From assembly GCA_003343845.1 (NCBI GenBank), contig QAKK01000041.1, positions 21,782 to 85,781 on the forward strand: DNA of 64,000 bases, in the 5' to 3' direction. Each line of letters starts with the position of its first letter. Position 1 is the stretch's first letter. Position numbers and translations under genes: made by a program. Origin of the DNA: Oscillospiraceae bacterium. Lineage in GTDB: Bacteria; Bacillota; Clostridia; Oscillospirales; CAG-272. Positions 8,529 to 16,298 of this stretch are shown here, piece by piece. The notes below the pieces were generated by a model that saw only the letters and a list, made by a program, of their open reading frames with translations, had not been told where the DNA came from and made no database searches.

Positions 8529-9494
8529 TTACTTTTCTTTTTCAATCTCGCGAAGCAGCATCTGCAAGGCGGCGTCGCCGCTTGCCGCCTCGATGGTGCA
8601 GCCCGCGGCAAGCAGATGCCCGCCGCCGCCGAACGCGGCGGCAATGCCGGAGACCGATGTATTGTCATTGCCGCGCAGGGACACGCGGTAGACGCCCGCC
8701 TTCGGCGCGCCCTTGATGACGATCGCGATCTGCACGCCGCGCACGCTGCGCGCGATGTCCACCGCCGTCTCAAAGTCCGCCATGACAAGCCCGTCCGTGT
8801 AATCGGTGTTTTCGATCACAATCGCCGACACGCGCCCGCCGTCAAAGAGCCGCAGGCGGCTCTGTGCCAGCCCCTCGGCGCGGATCTGCGACATCTCCTT
8901 GGTGTCAAACAGCAGCTGATTCACCCGCGCGCCGTCCACACCCGCCGTCAGCAGCGCCGCCGCGCGCAGATGCGTGGACGGCGTGACGTTGGCATACTTG
9001 AAGCAGCCGGTGTCCGACGCGATCGCGCCGAAGACCGCTGCCTTTGCCGTCATCGGCAAGCGGGAAAGCCCGGTCTCGGCATACAGGTCAAACAAGATCT
9101 CGCCGGTCGCCGCCGCGGCGGGATCGACAAATTCGCGTGCCGCATAGGGCGTGCTGACCTCGTGGTGGTCAATGCGGATCGCCACCCTATGTTCCAGCGC
9201 CTCGCGCAGCCCCCCGAGCTGCACCGCCGACGCCACGTCCGTACAGATCACGGTCACATCGTCGAGGTCGTCCGGCAGGGTCTCGAGCAGCTCCACGCCG
9301 TCGCAGAGAAAGCGTAGGCGCAGCGGCAGCGGCTCGGGAAACAGCACGCGCGCACGCGCGCCGCCTGCGATGAGATACGCCGCGAGCGATGCCGCGCTGC
9401 CCGCGCAGTCCCCGTCCGGGTGGCTGTGCCCGACGACGAGCGCATCCCGCACGCCGTCAAGCGCCGCGCGCAGGGCGGAAATATCCACGCTCAT
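8529..9494 (-). CDS. nrnA: DHH-family phosphoesterase NrnA (nanoRNase / pAp phosphatase)
   Basis: 321 residues. It carries the DHH metal motifs HSHPDGD near 22-28 and RIDHHE near 103-108, and the C-terminal DHHA1 motif GGGGHLLAAG near 290-299. In Firmicutes NrnA degrades 2-5-nt RNAs to mononucleotides and dephosphorylates 3'-phosphoadenosine-5'-phosphate. Its start codon overlaps the rbfA stop by four bases, so translation is coupled. rbfA-nrnA is the usual tail of the nusA-infB operon in Firmicutes, but here the pair stands alone with its own promoter. Confidence 0.93.
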   Translation of the reverse strand: MSVDISALRAALDGVRDALVVGHSHPDGDCAGSAASLAAYLIAGGARARVLFPEPLPLRLRFLCDGVELLETLPDDLDDVTVICTDVASAVQLGGLREALEHRVAIRIDHHEVSTPYAAREFVDPAAAATGEILFDLYAETGLSRLPMTAKAAVFGAIASDTGCFKYANVTPSTHLRAAALLTAGVDGARVNQLLFDTKEMSQIRAEGLAQSRLRLFDGGRVSAIVIENTDYTDGLVMADFETAVDIARSVRGVQIAIVIKGAPKAGVYRVSLRGNDNTSVSGIAAAFGGGGHLLAAGCTIEAASGDAALQMLLREIEKEK

Positions 9495-9853
9495 TCGCTT
9501 TCCTTTCCGCCATCCGTCGTTTTGATGTCTTCGAGCAGCTTGGAAATGTGCGCGCCGTAGCGGATGGAATCGTCAAACACGAAGTTGAACTCGGGCGTGT
9601 TGCGCAGGTTGAGCCGCGCCGCGATCTCGCGGCGGATGAAGCCCTTCGCGCTGTCCAACCCTTTTTTCGTCTCTTTGGGATCGCCGCCGAGCACCGAAAA
9701 ATACACGGTGGCGTACTTCATATCCGGCGTGACCTGCGCCGCCGTGATGCTGACCATCCCGCCCGAGACGCGCGGATCCTTGATCTCGCGCAGCAGTGCC
9801 GACAGCTCCTTCTGCATCTCGTCGTTGATGCGTCCTCTTCTGTAATTTGCCAT
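9491..9853 (-). CDS. rbfA: Ribosome-binding factor A
   Basis: 120 residues, the normal length. It is a KH-fold protein that binds the 30S subunit and assists 16S rRNA maturation and cold adaptation. The signature is the N-terminal RRGRINDEMQKELSALL, then DPRVSG, VTPDMKYATVYFSVLG, and a C-terminal PEFNFVFDDSIRYGAHISKLL. First gene of the rbfA-nrnA operon. Confidence 0.96.
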   Translation of the reverse strand: MANYRRGRINDEMQKELSALLREIKDPRVSGGMVSITAAQVTPDMKYATVYFSVLGGDPKETKKGLDSAKGFIRREIAARLNLRNTPEFNFVFDDSIRYGAHISKLLEDIKTTDGGKESE

Positions 9854-9900
9854 GTGTTACCTCTATCTCGCGGGCGCGCCCGCGTCTTGTTCTGCCCATT

Positions 9901-9929
9901 ATTGTACCACAACGGCACGGACGATTCAA
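9901..9929 (-). promoter_or_regulatory. Sigma-A promoter of rbfA-nrnA
   Basis: Minus strand TTGAAT (9929-9924), 17-base spacer, TACAAT (9906-9901). It diverges from the galU promoter about 40 bases away. Confidence 0.75.
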
Positions 9930-9966
9930 TATCTTTCATTAAATAAGGGGAAAAGCCGCAAAAACG

Positions 9967-9995
9967 TTGCTTTTTTCACAAACCTGTACTATAAT
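9967..9995 (+). promoter_or_regulatory. Sigma-A promoter of the galU gene cluster
   Basis: TTGCTT (9967-9972), 17-base spacer, TATAAT (9990-9995). A leader of about 55 bases follows, in which CGTTTG and CAAACG can pair just before the GGAGG of galU. Confidence 0.75.
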
Positions 9996-10058
9996 AGAGG
10001 ATGTTAATGTATCTTGGGTTCGTTTGCCCACGGGCGCGAGCCCCAAACGGAGGAACGA

Positions 10059-10931
10059 ATGAAGAAGGTCACAAAAGCGATCATCCCCGCGGCAGGTCTC
10101 GGCACGCGCATGCTGCCGATCTCCCGTGCCGTCCCCAAGGAAATGCTCCCCATCATGGACTATCCCGCCATCTATTACCTGGTCAAGGAAGCTGCAGACA
10201 GCGGCATCACCGACGTGCTCATCATCACGGGGCGCGACAAGACCCCGATGGAGGAATTTTTCGACTACTCGCCCGAATACGACGCTGCCCTTGCAAAGAA
10301 GGGACGCGACGCCGACCGCGATGCCCTGCACGCGGCATGCGATCTTGCCAACGTCTATTTTCTGCGGCAGAAAGAGCCGCGCGGGCTCGGGCACGCCGTC
10401 CTGCGCGCGAAGAATTTCATCGGTGACGAGCCGTTTGCCGTGCTGTACGGCGACGATATCATCTTCAGCGAGAAGCCCGTCACCCGCCAGCTGATGGACA
10501 CCTATGAGACCTACGGCAGAGCTGCCGTAGGCGTCAAGGAAGTGCCGCGCGAACAGCTCTCGAAATACTGCTCGATGAAAGCCGCGCCCATCGAGGGCTC
10601 GGACACCGAATTTTTCGTGGACGACATGATCGAAAAGCCGAAGCCGGGCGAGGAATTTTCCAACCTGGCGATCCTCGGCAGAGTCCTGCTCACGCCCGAA
10701 ATTTTTACGATTCTCGAACATACCGCGCCCGGCGCGGGCGGCGAAGTGCAGCTGACCGACGCGATGGCTGTCTATGCCCGCACGCGCGGCGTGACCGCGA
10801 AAATCTTCGAGGGCGACCGCTATGACATCGGCTCGAAGCTCGGCTTCGCCGAGGCGAATTTTGTCAAGGCGCTTGAGCACCCGGAAACAGCGGCGGCTTT
10901 TGCCGAATTTGTGAAGAACTACCGTTTCTGA
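10059..10931 (+). CDS. galU: UTP--glucose-1-phosphate uridylyltransferase
   Basis: 290 residues; makes UDP-glucose for cell-envelope polysaccharides. The nucleotidyltransferase start KAIIPAAGLGTRMLP is at about residues 5-19, KEMLPI near 28-33, the metal/nucleotide segment AVLYGDDI near 130-137, and the C-terminal YDIGSKLGF is typical. The ATG at 10059 is preferred (CGGAGG nine bases upstream) over an in-frame codon at 10014. It opens a plus-strand run of closely spaced genes reaching to 16151. Confidence 0.95.
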   Translation: MKKVTKAIIPAAGLGTRMLPISRAVPKEMLPIMDYPAIYYLVKEAADSGITDVLIITGRDKTPMEEFFDYSPEYDAALAKKGRDADRDALHAACDLANVYFLRQKEPRGLGHAVLRAKNFIGDEPFAVLYGDDIIFSEKPVTRQLMDTYETYGRAAVGVKEVPREQLSKYCSMKAAPIEGSDTEFFVDDMIEKPKPGEEFSNLAILGRVLLTPEIFTILEHTAPGAGGEVQLTDAMAVYARTRGVTAKIFEGDRYDIGSKLGFAEANFVKALEHPETAAAFAEFVKNYRF

Positions 10932-10948
10932 GAAAAAAGGAGGCTCCG

Positions 10949-11437
10949 ATGGACAGAGTATCGAAGGAAAACTACTATCTTGACATCGCCGAGATCGTCT
11001 CGGAGCGCAGCACCTGCCTGCGCCGCCGCTTCGGCTCGATCATCGTCAAGAACGACAGCATTGTCGCCACGGGTTACAACGGCGCACCCCGCGGGCGCAA
11101 GAACTGCAGCGACCTCGCCTCCTGCAAGCGCGAGGAAATGAACATCCCGCGCGGCGAGCGCTACGAGCTCTGCCGCTCGGTGCATGCCGAGGCAAACGCC
11201 ATCATCGCCGCGCCCCGCACCGAGATGCTCGGCGCGACGCTCTACATGTGCTGCACCTCGCCGCGTGACGGCTCCATCATGCCGGACACGTCCAACTGCA
11301 TGATGTGCAAGCGCATGATCATCAACGCGGGCATCGAATGGGTCGTCATCCGCGACACGAAGGACGGCTACCGCAAGATCGCCGTCTCGGACTGGCTGGA
11401 GAACGACGACAGCCTCGGCACGGCGCTCGGCTACTGA
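10949..11437 (+). CDS. Zinc-dependent dCMP deaminase family protein (ComEB-like)
   Basis: 162 residues. The cytidine/deoxycytidylate deaminase zinc site is complete: HAE in SVHAEANAI (His and catalytic Glu) and the C-x-x-C of CMMCK. Further cysteines in C-S-D-L-A-S-C-K are typical of the ComE operon protein 2/dCMP deaminase branch, which deaminates dCMP to dUMP for dTMP synthesis. It follows galU by 17 bases with an AGGAGG site and precedes the phosphatase gene with one base between stop and start. Confidence 0.85.
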   Translation: MDRVSKENYYLDIAEIVSERSTCLRRRFGSIIVKNDSIVATGYNGAPRGRKNCSDLASCKREEMNIPRGERYELCRSVHAEANAIIAAPRTEMLGATLYMCCTSPRDGSIMPDTSNCMMCKRMIINAGIEWVVIRDTKDGYRKIAVSDWLENDDSLGTALGY

Positions 11438-11438
11438 T

Positions 11439-11939
11439 ATGCAGACGACCGAACCGAAATTTATCGTCAAGGACATCCGCACAAAGGACATCCGCGTCTA
11501 CTGCTTTGTCTGTACCGGCAACACCTGCCGCTCACCGATGGCGGCGGCGCTGCTGACCGCTGCGGGCGCGGGGCGCGGCTACCTCGCGTTCAGCCGCGGC
11601 ATCGCAGCAAAGGACGGCTCGCCCATCAGCGAAAACGCGGCGCTGGCATTGGAAGAAGCGGGCATCGAGAGCCGGGGACGCAACGACTACCGCAGCCACC
11701 GCTCCGTACGGTTCACCGCGGCGGACTTTGACCGCTGCGACGGCGTGTTCTGCCTGACGGCGGCGCATGCCGAGGCGCTGATCGGCGCTTTTCCCGAACA
11801 CGCATCCCGGATCCGTGTGCTCGGCGAGATCCCGAACCCGCACGGCGGCGACCTCGCCTGCTACAAAGCCTGCCTTGCCGACATCCGCCGCGCGATGGCA
11901 GACGCCTTCCCGATGCTGTTTGCGGAGGGCGACGCATGA
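11439..11939 (+). CDS. Low-molecular-weight protein tyrosine/arginine phosphatase family, possible Asp-to-Asn change
   Basis: 166 residues. The phosphate-binding loop C-x5-R is intact: Cys25-TGNTC-Arg31-Ser. In this family the general acid is the Asp of a D-P motif near the C-terminus; here the matching site reads IPNPHGG with Asn133 instead (codon AAC). YwlE/McsB-type arginine phosphatases and tyrosine phosphatases share the fold, so the target is open. Its stop overlaps the rimI start by four bases. The substitution may slow catalysis or indicate a substrate-trapping role; this is inference. Confidence 0.85.
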   Translation: MQTTEPKFIVKDIRTKDIRVYCFVCTGNTCRSPMAAALLTAAGAGRGYLAFSRGIAAKDGSPISENAALALEEAGIESRGRNDYRSHRSVRFTAADFDRCDGVFCLTAAHAEALIGAFPEHASRIRVLGEIPNPHGGDLACYKACLADIRRAMADAFPMLFAEGDA

Positions 11940-12379
11940 CGGCGGTGACGGTGCGCGCGGCGCGCGCGGACGACATTCCCGCCGTGGCAGCGCTGGAAAA
12001 GCTGTGCTTTTCCCATCCGTGGAGCGCAGACGACTTTGCAAAGATGTGCGCCGATCCCGCGCGCACGCTGCTTGTCGCCGAGGCGGACGGCGCTTTCTGC
12101 GGCTACATCGCCGCCTACACCGTGCTGGGCGAGACCGACATCACGACCGTCGCCGTCCCGCCCGCTCTGCGCGGGCGCGGCGCCGGACGCGCACTGGTGC
12201 GCGCCCTCCTCGACAAGGTCGGCGGCACGGTCTACCTCGAGGTGCGGAAAAGCAACACCCCCGCCCGCGCGCTCTACGCCGCGCTCGGCTTTGCCGAATG
12301 CGGCACGCGCAAAAACTACTACGAAAGTCCCCGCGAAGACGCGGTGCTCTGCCGCTGTGACGCGGCGAAGCATGTCTGA
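11936..12379 (+). CDS. rimI: Ribosomal protein S18 alanine N-acetyltransferase (GNAT family)
   Basis: 147 residues, a GNAT fold: the acetyl-CoA loop is VPPALRGRGAGRALV (R-G-x-G-x-G/A), followed by YLEVRKSNTPARALYAALGF, the typical RimI C-terminal half. RimI acetylates the N-terminal alanine of S18, and in Firmicutes it is commonly next to tsaD, as here. ATGA overlap with the phosphatase gene. Confidence 0.9.
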   Translation: MTAVTVRAARADDIPAVAALEKLCFSHPWSADDFAKMCADPARTLLVAEADGAFCGYIAAYTVLGETDITTVAVPPALRGRGAGRALVRALLDKVGGTVYLEVRKSNTPARALYAALGFAECGTRKNYYESPREDAVLCRCDAAKHV

Positions 12380-12430
12380 GCTGCGCGGCAGGCATGCCGG
12401 CAATAAGGGCATCACGATAAAGGATTTGTT

Positions 12431-13432
12431 ATGTACATTTTAGGAATCGAAAGCTCCTGCGACGAGACCAGCGCGGCTGTGGTCGAGGCGGACGACAGTT
12501 CCCGCCGCATCGCCGCCGACATTGTGGCGTCGCAGATCGACATTCACCGTCTCTACGGCGGCGTTGTCCCCGAGATCGCGGGGCGCGCCCACATCGAGGC
12601 GGTCACGCGCATCACGCATGAGGCGCTGGACGAGGCGAAGATCACGCTCGGCGACGTCGGGCTGGTCGCCGTCACCTCGCATCCGGGGCTGATCGGCGCA
12701 CTGCTCGTCGGCGTCAACTTTGCCAAGTCGCTCGCCGTGGCAAACGGCATTCCGCTGGTCGGCGTGGACCATGTACGCGCGCACATTGCCGCCGCCTATG
12801 CGGCGTATCCAGACCTTGCGCCCCCCTTTCTCGGCGTGGTGCTCTCTGGCGGGCACACCTCGTTTTACATCGTGGACGGCTATGCGTCCTTCCACGAGAT
12901 CGGCTCGACGCGAGACGACGCGGCGGGCGAAGCCTTTGATAAAATCGGGCGCGTGATCGGGATGCCCTATCCCGGCGGCGCGGCGATGGATCGCCTCGCC
13001 TACGAGGGGAACCCGCACGCCTACAAGCTGCCCTCCCCCGCGCTTGCAGGCGACACGCTGGACTTCTCGTTCTCGGGACTCAAGACCGCCGCGCTCAACC
13101 TCATCCACAACGCCGCCGACCGCGGCGAAGAAGTGAGCCGCGCCGACCTTGCCGCCTCCTTCACCGCCACCGTTGCCGACGGCTTTGCCAAGAAGCTCGG
13201 TATGGCGCTGGACGCGACCGGGCTTTCCACCGTGGTCGTGGCGGGCGGCGTTTCCGCCAACTCGCACCTGCGCGCCGCTGCGGATAACGTCTGCAAGCAG
13301 CACGGCGCGCGCCTCTGCCTGCCGCCGCTGAACCTGTGCGGCGACAACGCGGCGATGGTCGCGCTCCAGGGCTACTATGAATACAAGTGCGGCGCACGCG
13401 CCGCTTCCGACCTCAACGCTTCCGCTGTCTGA
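12431..13432 (+). CDS. tsaD: tRNA N6-adenosine threonylcarbamoyltransferase TsaD
   Basis: 333 residues, ASKHA fold. It transfers threonylcarbamoyl to A37 of ANN-decoding tRNAs as part of the TsaBDE complex. Seen: N-terminal GIESSCDETSAAVV, the metal-binding H-x3-H of VDHVRAHIAA, GGHTSFY, the phosphate region GEAFDKIGRVIG, and the nucleotide motif VVAGGVSANSHLR. The partners tsaE and tsaB are in this window but 14 kb away (26758 and 27243). Confidence 0.96.
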   Translation: MYILGIESSCDETSAAVVEADDSSRRIAADIVASQIDIHRLYGGVVPEIAGRAHIEAVTRITHEALDEAKITLGDVGLVAVTSHPGLIGALLVGVNFAKSLAVANGIPLVGVDHVRAHIAAAYAAYPDLAPPFLGVVLSGGHTSFYIVDGYASFHEIGSTRDDAAGEAFDKIGRVIGMPYPGGAAMDRLAYEGNPHAYKLPSPALAGDTLDFSFSGLKTAALNLIHNAADRGEEVSRADLAASFTATVADGFAKKLGMALDATGLSTVVVAGGVSANSHLRAAADNVCKQHGARLCLPPLNLCGDNAAMVALQGYYEYKCGARAASDLNASAV

Positions 13433-13461
13433 GGCGCAACTTTCTCGAAAGGGATGAAATC

Positions 13462-14145
13462 ATGGAAGAGATCAATCAGGAAAAAGCAAAATCCGCGGGC
13501 TATCGCATTTCCCCCGCCGTCATCAAGCGCCTGCCGCGCTATTTCCGGTATCTGCGCGAGCTGAAAGAGGCAGGCAGAATGCGCATCAGCTCGGGCGAGC
13601 TGTCCAAGATGATGAACGTCACCGCCTCGCAGATCCGACAGGACCTCAACTGCTTCGGCGGCTTCGGTCAGCAGGGCTACGGCTACAACGTGAAGTACCT
13701 CTACAGCAAGATCAGCGAAATTCTCGGCGTGGACGAGGGCTACCGCGCGATCATCGTCGGCGCGGGTCACCTGGGTCTTGCGCTGGTCGGCAGCCCGATG
13801 TTTCAGAAGCGCGGCATCACGCTGACGGCGCTGTTTGACGTTTCGCCCGCCATCGTCGGCGCGGAATACGGCGTGCTGCACGTGTACCATGTAGATCGCC
13901 TTGCCGAATATGTGCGCCAGAACGACGTAGATCTCGCTGTCCTGACCCTGCCGCGTGCCTACGCCAAGGAGACGGCGGAGAAACTGGCGGCGCTCGGCGT
14001 CAAAGGGATCCTCAACTTCACCAATGTGGAGCTTGACCTCGCGCACACAAATACCGCCGTGCAGAACGTACACATCGGTGACTCGCTGATGCAGCTGACC
14101 TACAAGATGCGCGCAGGCGCGTCGAAGGACGAAGGCGAAGAATAA
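13462..14145 (+). CDS. rex: Redox-sensing transcriptional repressor Rex
   Basis: 227 residues. The N-terminal winged helix (about 1-80) contains SSGELSKMMNVTASQIRQD and GYGYNV; the Rossmann domain starts with AIIVGAGHLGLAL and reads the NADH/NAD+ ratio. Rex represses fermentation and anaerobic respiration genes when NADH is low. The ATG at 13462 (GAAAGGG upstream) is chosen over an in-frame codon at 13387 that overlaps tsaD. No clear Rex operator was seen in this window by eye. Confidence 0.95.
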   Translation: MEEINQEKAKSAGYRISPAVIKRLPRYFRYLRELKEAGRMRISSGELSKMMNVTASQIRQDLNCFGGFGQQGYGYNVKYLYSKISEILGVDEGYRAIIVGAGHLGLALVGSPMFQKRGITLTALFDVSPAIVGAEYGVLHVYHVDRLAEYVRQNDVDLAVLTLPRAYAKETAEKLAALGVKGILNFTNVELDLAHTNTAVQNVHIGDSLMQLTYKMRAGASKDEGEE

Positions 14146-14166
14146 ATCTCCGAGGGCAAAGGCAAA

Positions 14167-15189
14167 ATGAAGCTGAAGATCGACGGAAAACAGAATAACC
14201 CCATCCTCCCGCGCGCCGTCGAGCCTCTGCTTGCCGACGCGGACGCCGCCGACCTGCGCGTGCTGGTCTATGCCGCACTCCGCGCAGCCGACGGTGAAGA
14301 CTTTGAAGCGAAGGACGCCGCCGAAGCGCTTGCGCTCACCGAGGGCGAAGTGCGCTCCTCGGTCAAATTCTGGCGCGGTGCAGGGCTGCTCGGCGCCTCC
14401 CGCCGCCCTGCGGCGGATAAGGCTGCCGCCGCAGAAGCAGCGCAGCCGGAGGCGGCAGACGCCGCGGCGAAAACCGCGTCGGACACGGGCGCAGACAAGC
14501 CTCTGCGCGACAAGCGCCCGATGCACTTAAATAGTGCGGAGCTCTGCCGTGTGGCAAAGGAAAACGCGGACTTTCCCGCCCTGCTCCATGCCGCACAGCA
14601 GACCGCAGGCTGGATCTTCAACGAGAGCGAGATTGAGATCATCGCCGCGCTCTATGCTTCGCTCCGGCTGCCCGGCGAATTTATCCTCAGTCTGATCGGC
14701 TATTTCGTCTGCAAGAAGGAGATGCCGCTCCGCTATGTCGAGAAGGTCGCCTATGACCTCTGTGACAAGGGGATCACCACCCCGGAGGCGCTGGAGGAAT
14801 GGCTGCGCCGCCGCGAGGAGCGCGAGACCAACGAGGGCTTTGTCCGCCGCCTGTTCGGGCTGGGGCAGCGCGCGCTGACCGAAAAGGAGCACGCCGCCGT
14901 GGACAGCTGGTTCAACCTCTGCGGCTACGGCGAGGACATGGTCAGAGCCGCCTATGAAAAGACCGTCAACACGATCGGCAAGGCGTCGATCGCCTATGCG
15001 TCCTCCATCCTGCGTGCCTGGCACGAGGCGGGGTACAAGACGCCCGCCGACGTCGAAGCCGCAGGACAAGCAAAGCGGGCAAAGCCCGCTGCAAAAGGCA
15101 GCGGCAAGCAGCCGCAGAGCTTTGACACCGAAGACTTTTTTGAAAAAGCACTTCGCCGTTCCTACGGTGATACGGGGGACAAATCATGA
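14167..15189 (+). CDS. DnaD-domain replication initiation protein
   Basis: 340 residues. The N-terminal about 80 residues look like the winged-helix DnaD N-domain, then an alanine-rich linker (about 85-115). The DnaD/DnaB_2 domain follows, recognisable by a C-terminal GKASIAYASSILRAWHEAGY (family pattern Y-x-x-x-I-L-x-x-W). In Firmicutes DnaD-type proteins remodel DNA and help load the replicative helicase. The stop overlaps the start of the helicase-loader gene by four bases, which supports the assignment. Confidence 0.88.
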   Translation: MKLKIDGKQNNPILPRAVEPLLADADAADLRVLVYAALRAADGEDFEAKDAAEALALTEGEVRSSVKFWRGAGLLGASRRPAADKAAAAEAAQPEAADAAAKTASDTGADKPLRDKRPMHLNSAELCRVAKENADFPALLHAAQQTAGWIFNESEIEIIAALYASLRLPGEFILSLIGYFVCKKEMPLRYVEKVAYDLCDKGITTPEALEEWLRRREERETNEGFVRRLFGLGQRALTEKEHAAVDSWFNLCGYGEDMVRAAYEKTVNTIGKASIAYASSILRAWHEAGYKTPADVEAAGQAKRAKPAAKGSGKQPQSFDTEDFFEKALRRSYGDTGDKS

Positions 15190-16151
15190 GCTACAACAAC
15201 GAGAATTACTATAAACTCCGCGAGGAATATGCCGAAAAGCCGCTCCGTGCCATCGAAAGGGCAGATGCCCGCAAGACGGAGCTGCGGCAGAAGGTCGAGG
15301 GCTACGCGGAGCTGGATGACATCCTTGCCGCAACGGCAAGCCGCATCATGGGCGCGGCGATGGAGGGGCGCGAGGGGCTGGACGCACGCATTGCAAAAAT
15401 CAAGCGGGAGACTGCCGAGACGCGCGATGCCATGCAGATCCTGCTGAAGTCCGCCGGTTATCCCGCCGATTACGCCGATGTACACTACGAATGCACCGCC
15501 TGCGGCGACACCGGCTTTATCGGCACAAAAATGTGTGCCTGCTTTCGGCGGGCGCTGACCCTGCGCGGCTACGAGTCGGCGGGTGTCGCGCGGTTGATCG
15601 CCACGCAGTCTTTTGACACCTTCTCGCTGGATTACTACAAGCGCGACCCGCAGGTCTACGCCCGTATGCAGCACAATTTCGAGGCGGCGCGGAGCTTTGC
15701 ACAGCATTTTTCGCCGATGACCAGTCCGTCGCTGCTCTTTCTCGGCGGTACCGGGCTCGGCAAGACCCATCTGTCCAGCGCGATTGCCAAGGAGGTCATC
15801 GACCGCGGCTTTGACGTGCTGTACGATTCGGCAATGCATGTATTCGCCGCATTTGAAAACGCGCGGTTCCACGGCGGCGCGGATGACACCGACCGCTATC
15901 TCACGGTCGAGCTTCTGATCCTCGACGACCTCGGCACCGAGCTCGGCGGCGCGTTCACCACCGCCTGCCTCTACGACATCATCAACACGCGCCTGGTGCG
16001 CGGTCTGCCGACCGTCATGAGCACCAACCTGTCGCCGAAGGAGTTGACCGACCGCTACGGCGAGCGCATCGCCTCCCGCCTGTTCGGTGAGTATACCCCC
16101 CTCGTTTTCTGCGGCGAGGACGTCCGCAAAGAAAAAATGGGCATGCAGTGA
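15186..16151 (+). CDS. dnaI: DnaI/DnaC-type helicase loader AAA+ ATPase
   Basis: 321 residues. An N-terminal helical part is followed by a zinc ribbon (C-x-x-C in CTACGDTGF and C-x-C in MCAC), then an AAA+ domain with Walker A GGTGLGKTH and Walker B LILDDLG, and a sensor region STNLSPKEL. This matches DnaI, which loads DnaC/DnaB helicase at origins. IstB-like transposition helpers are excluded by the zinc ribbon and by the upstream dnaD-like gene. It is the last gene of the run that began at galU. Confidence 0.9.
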   Translation: MSYNNENYYKLREEYAEKPLRAIERADARKTELRQKVEGYAELDDILAATASRIMGAAMEGREGLDARIAKIKRETAETRDAMQILLKSAGYPADYADVHYECTACGDTGFIGTKMCACFRRALTLRGYESAGVARLIATQSFDTFSLDYYKRDPQVYARMQHNFEAARSFAQHFSPMTSPSLLFLGGTGLGKTHLSSAIAKEVIDRGFDVLYDSAMHVFAAFENARFHGGADDTDRYLTVELLILDDLGTELGGAFTTACLYDIINTRLVRGLPTVMSTNLSPKELTDRYGERIASRLFGEYTPLVFCGEDVRKEKMGMQ

Positions 16152-16186
16152 CAAAGCGGCAGACGTACACCGTTTCCGCTATCCTA

Positions 16187-16250
16187 TAGGGGCGACCATC
16201 GGTCGCCCGCCGTACCAAGGCAAAAACGGGCGACCGATGGTCGCCCCTAC
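16187..16250. repeat. Palindromic interspersed repeat, copy 2 (GTAGGGGCGACC family)
   Basis: Inverted ends TAGGGGCGACC and GGTCGCCCCTA enclose about 20 variable bases, as in copy 1 at 2305-2371. It fills most of the gap between dnaI and nadE. Confidence 0.8.
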
Positions 16251-16298
16251 AGACTGTGCCCCTATGTTTTACAGAATATCAACACAAAGGAAACCACT

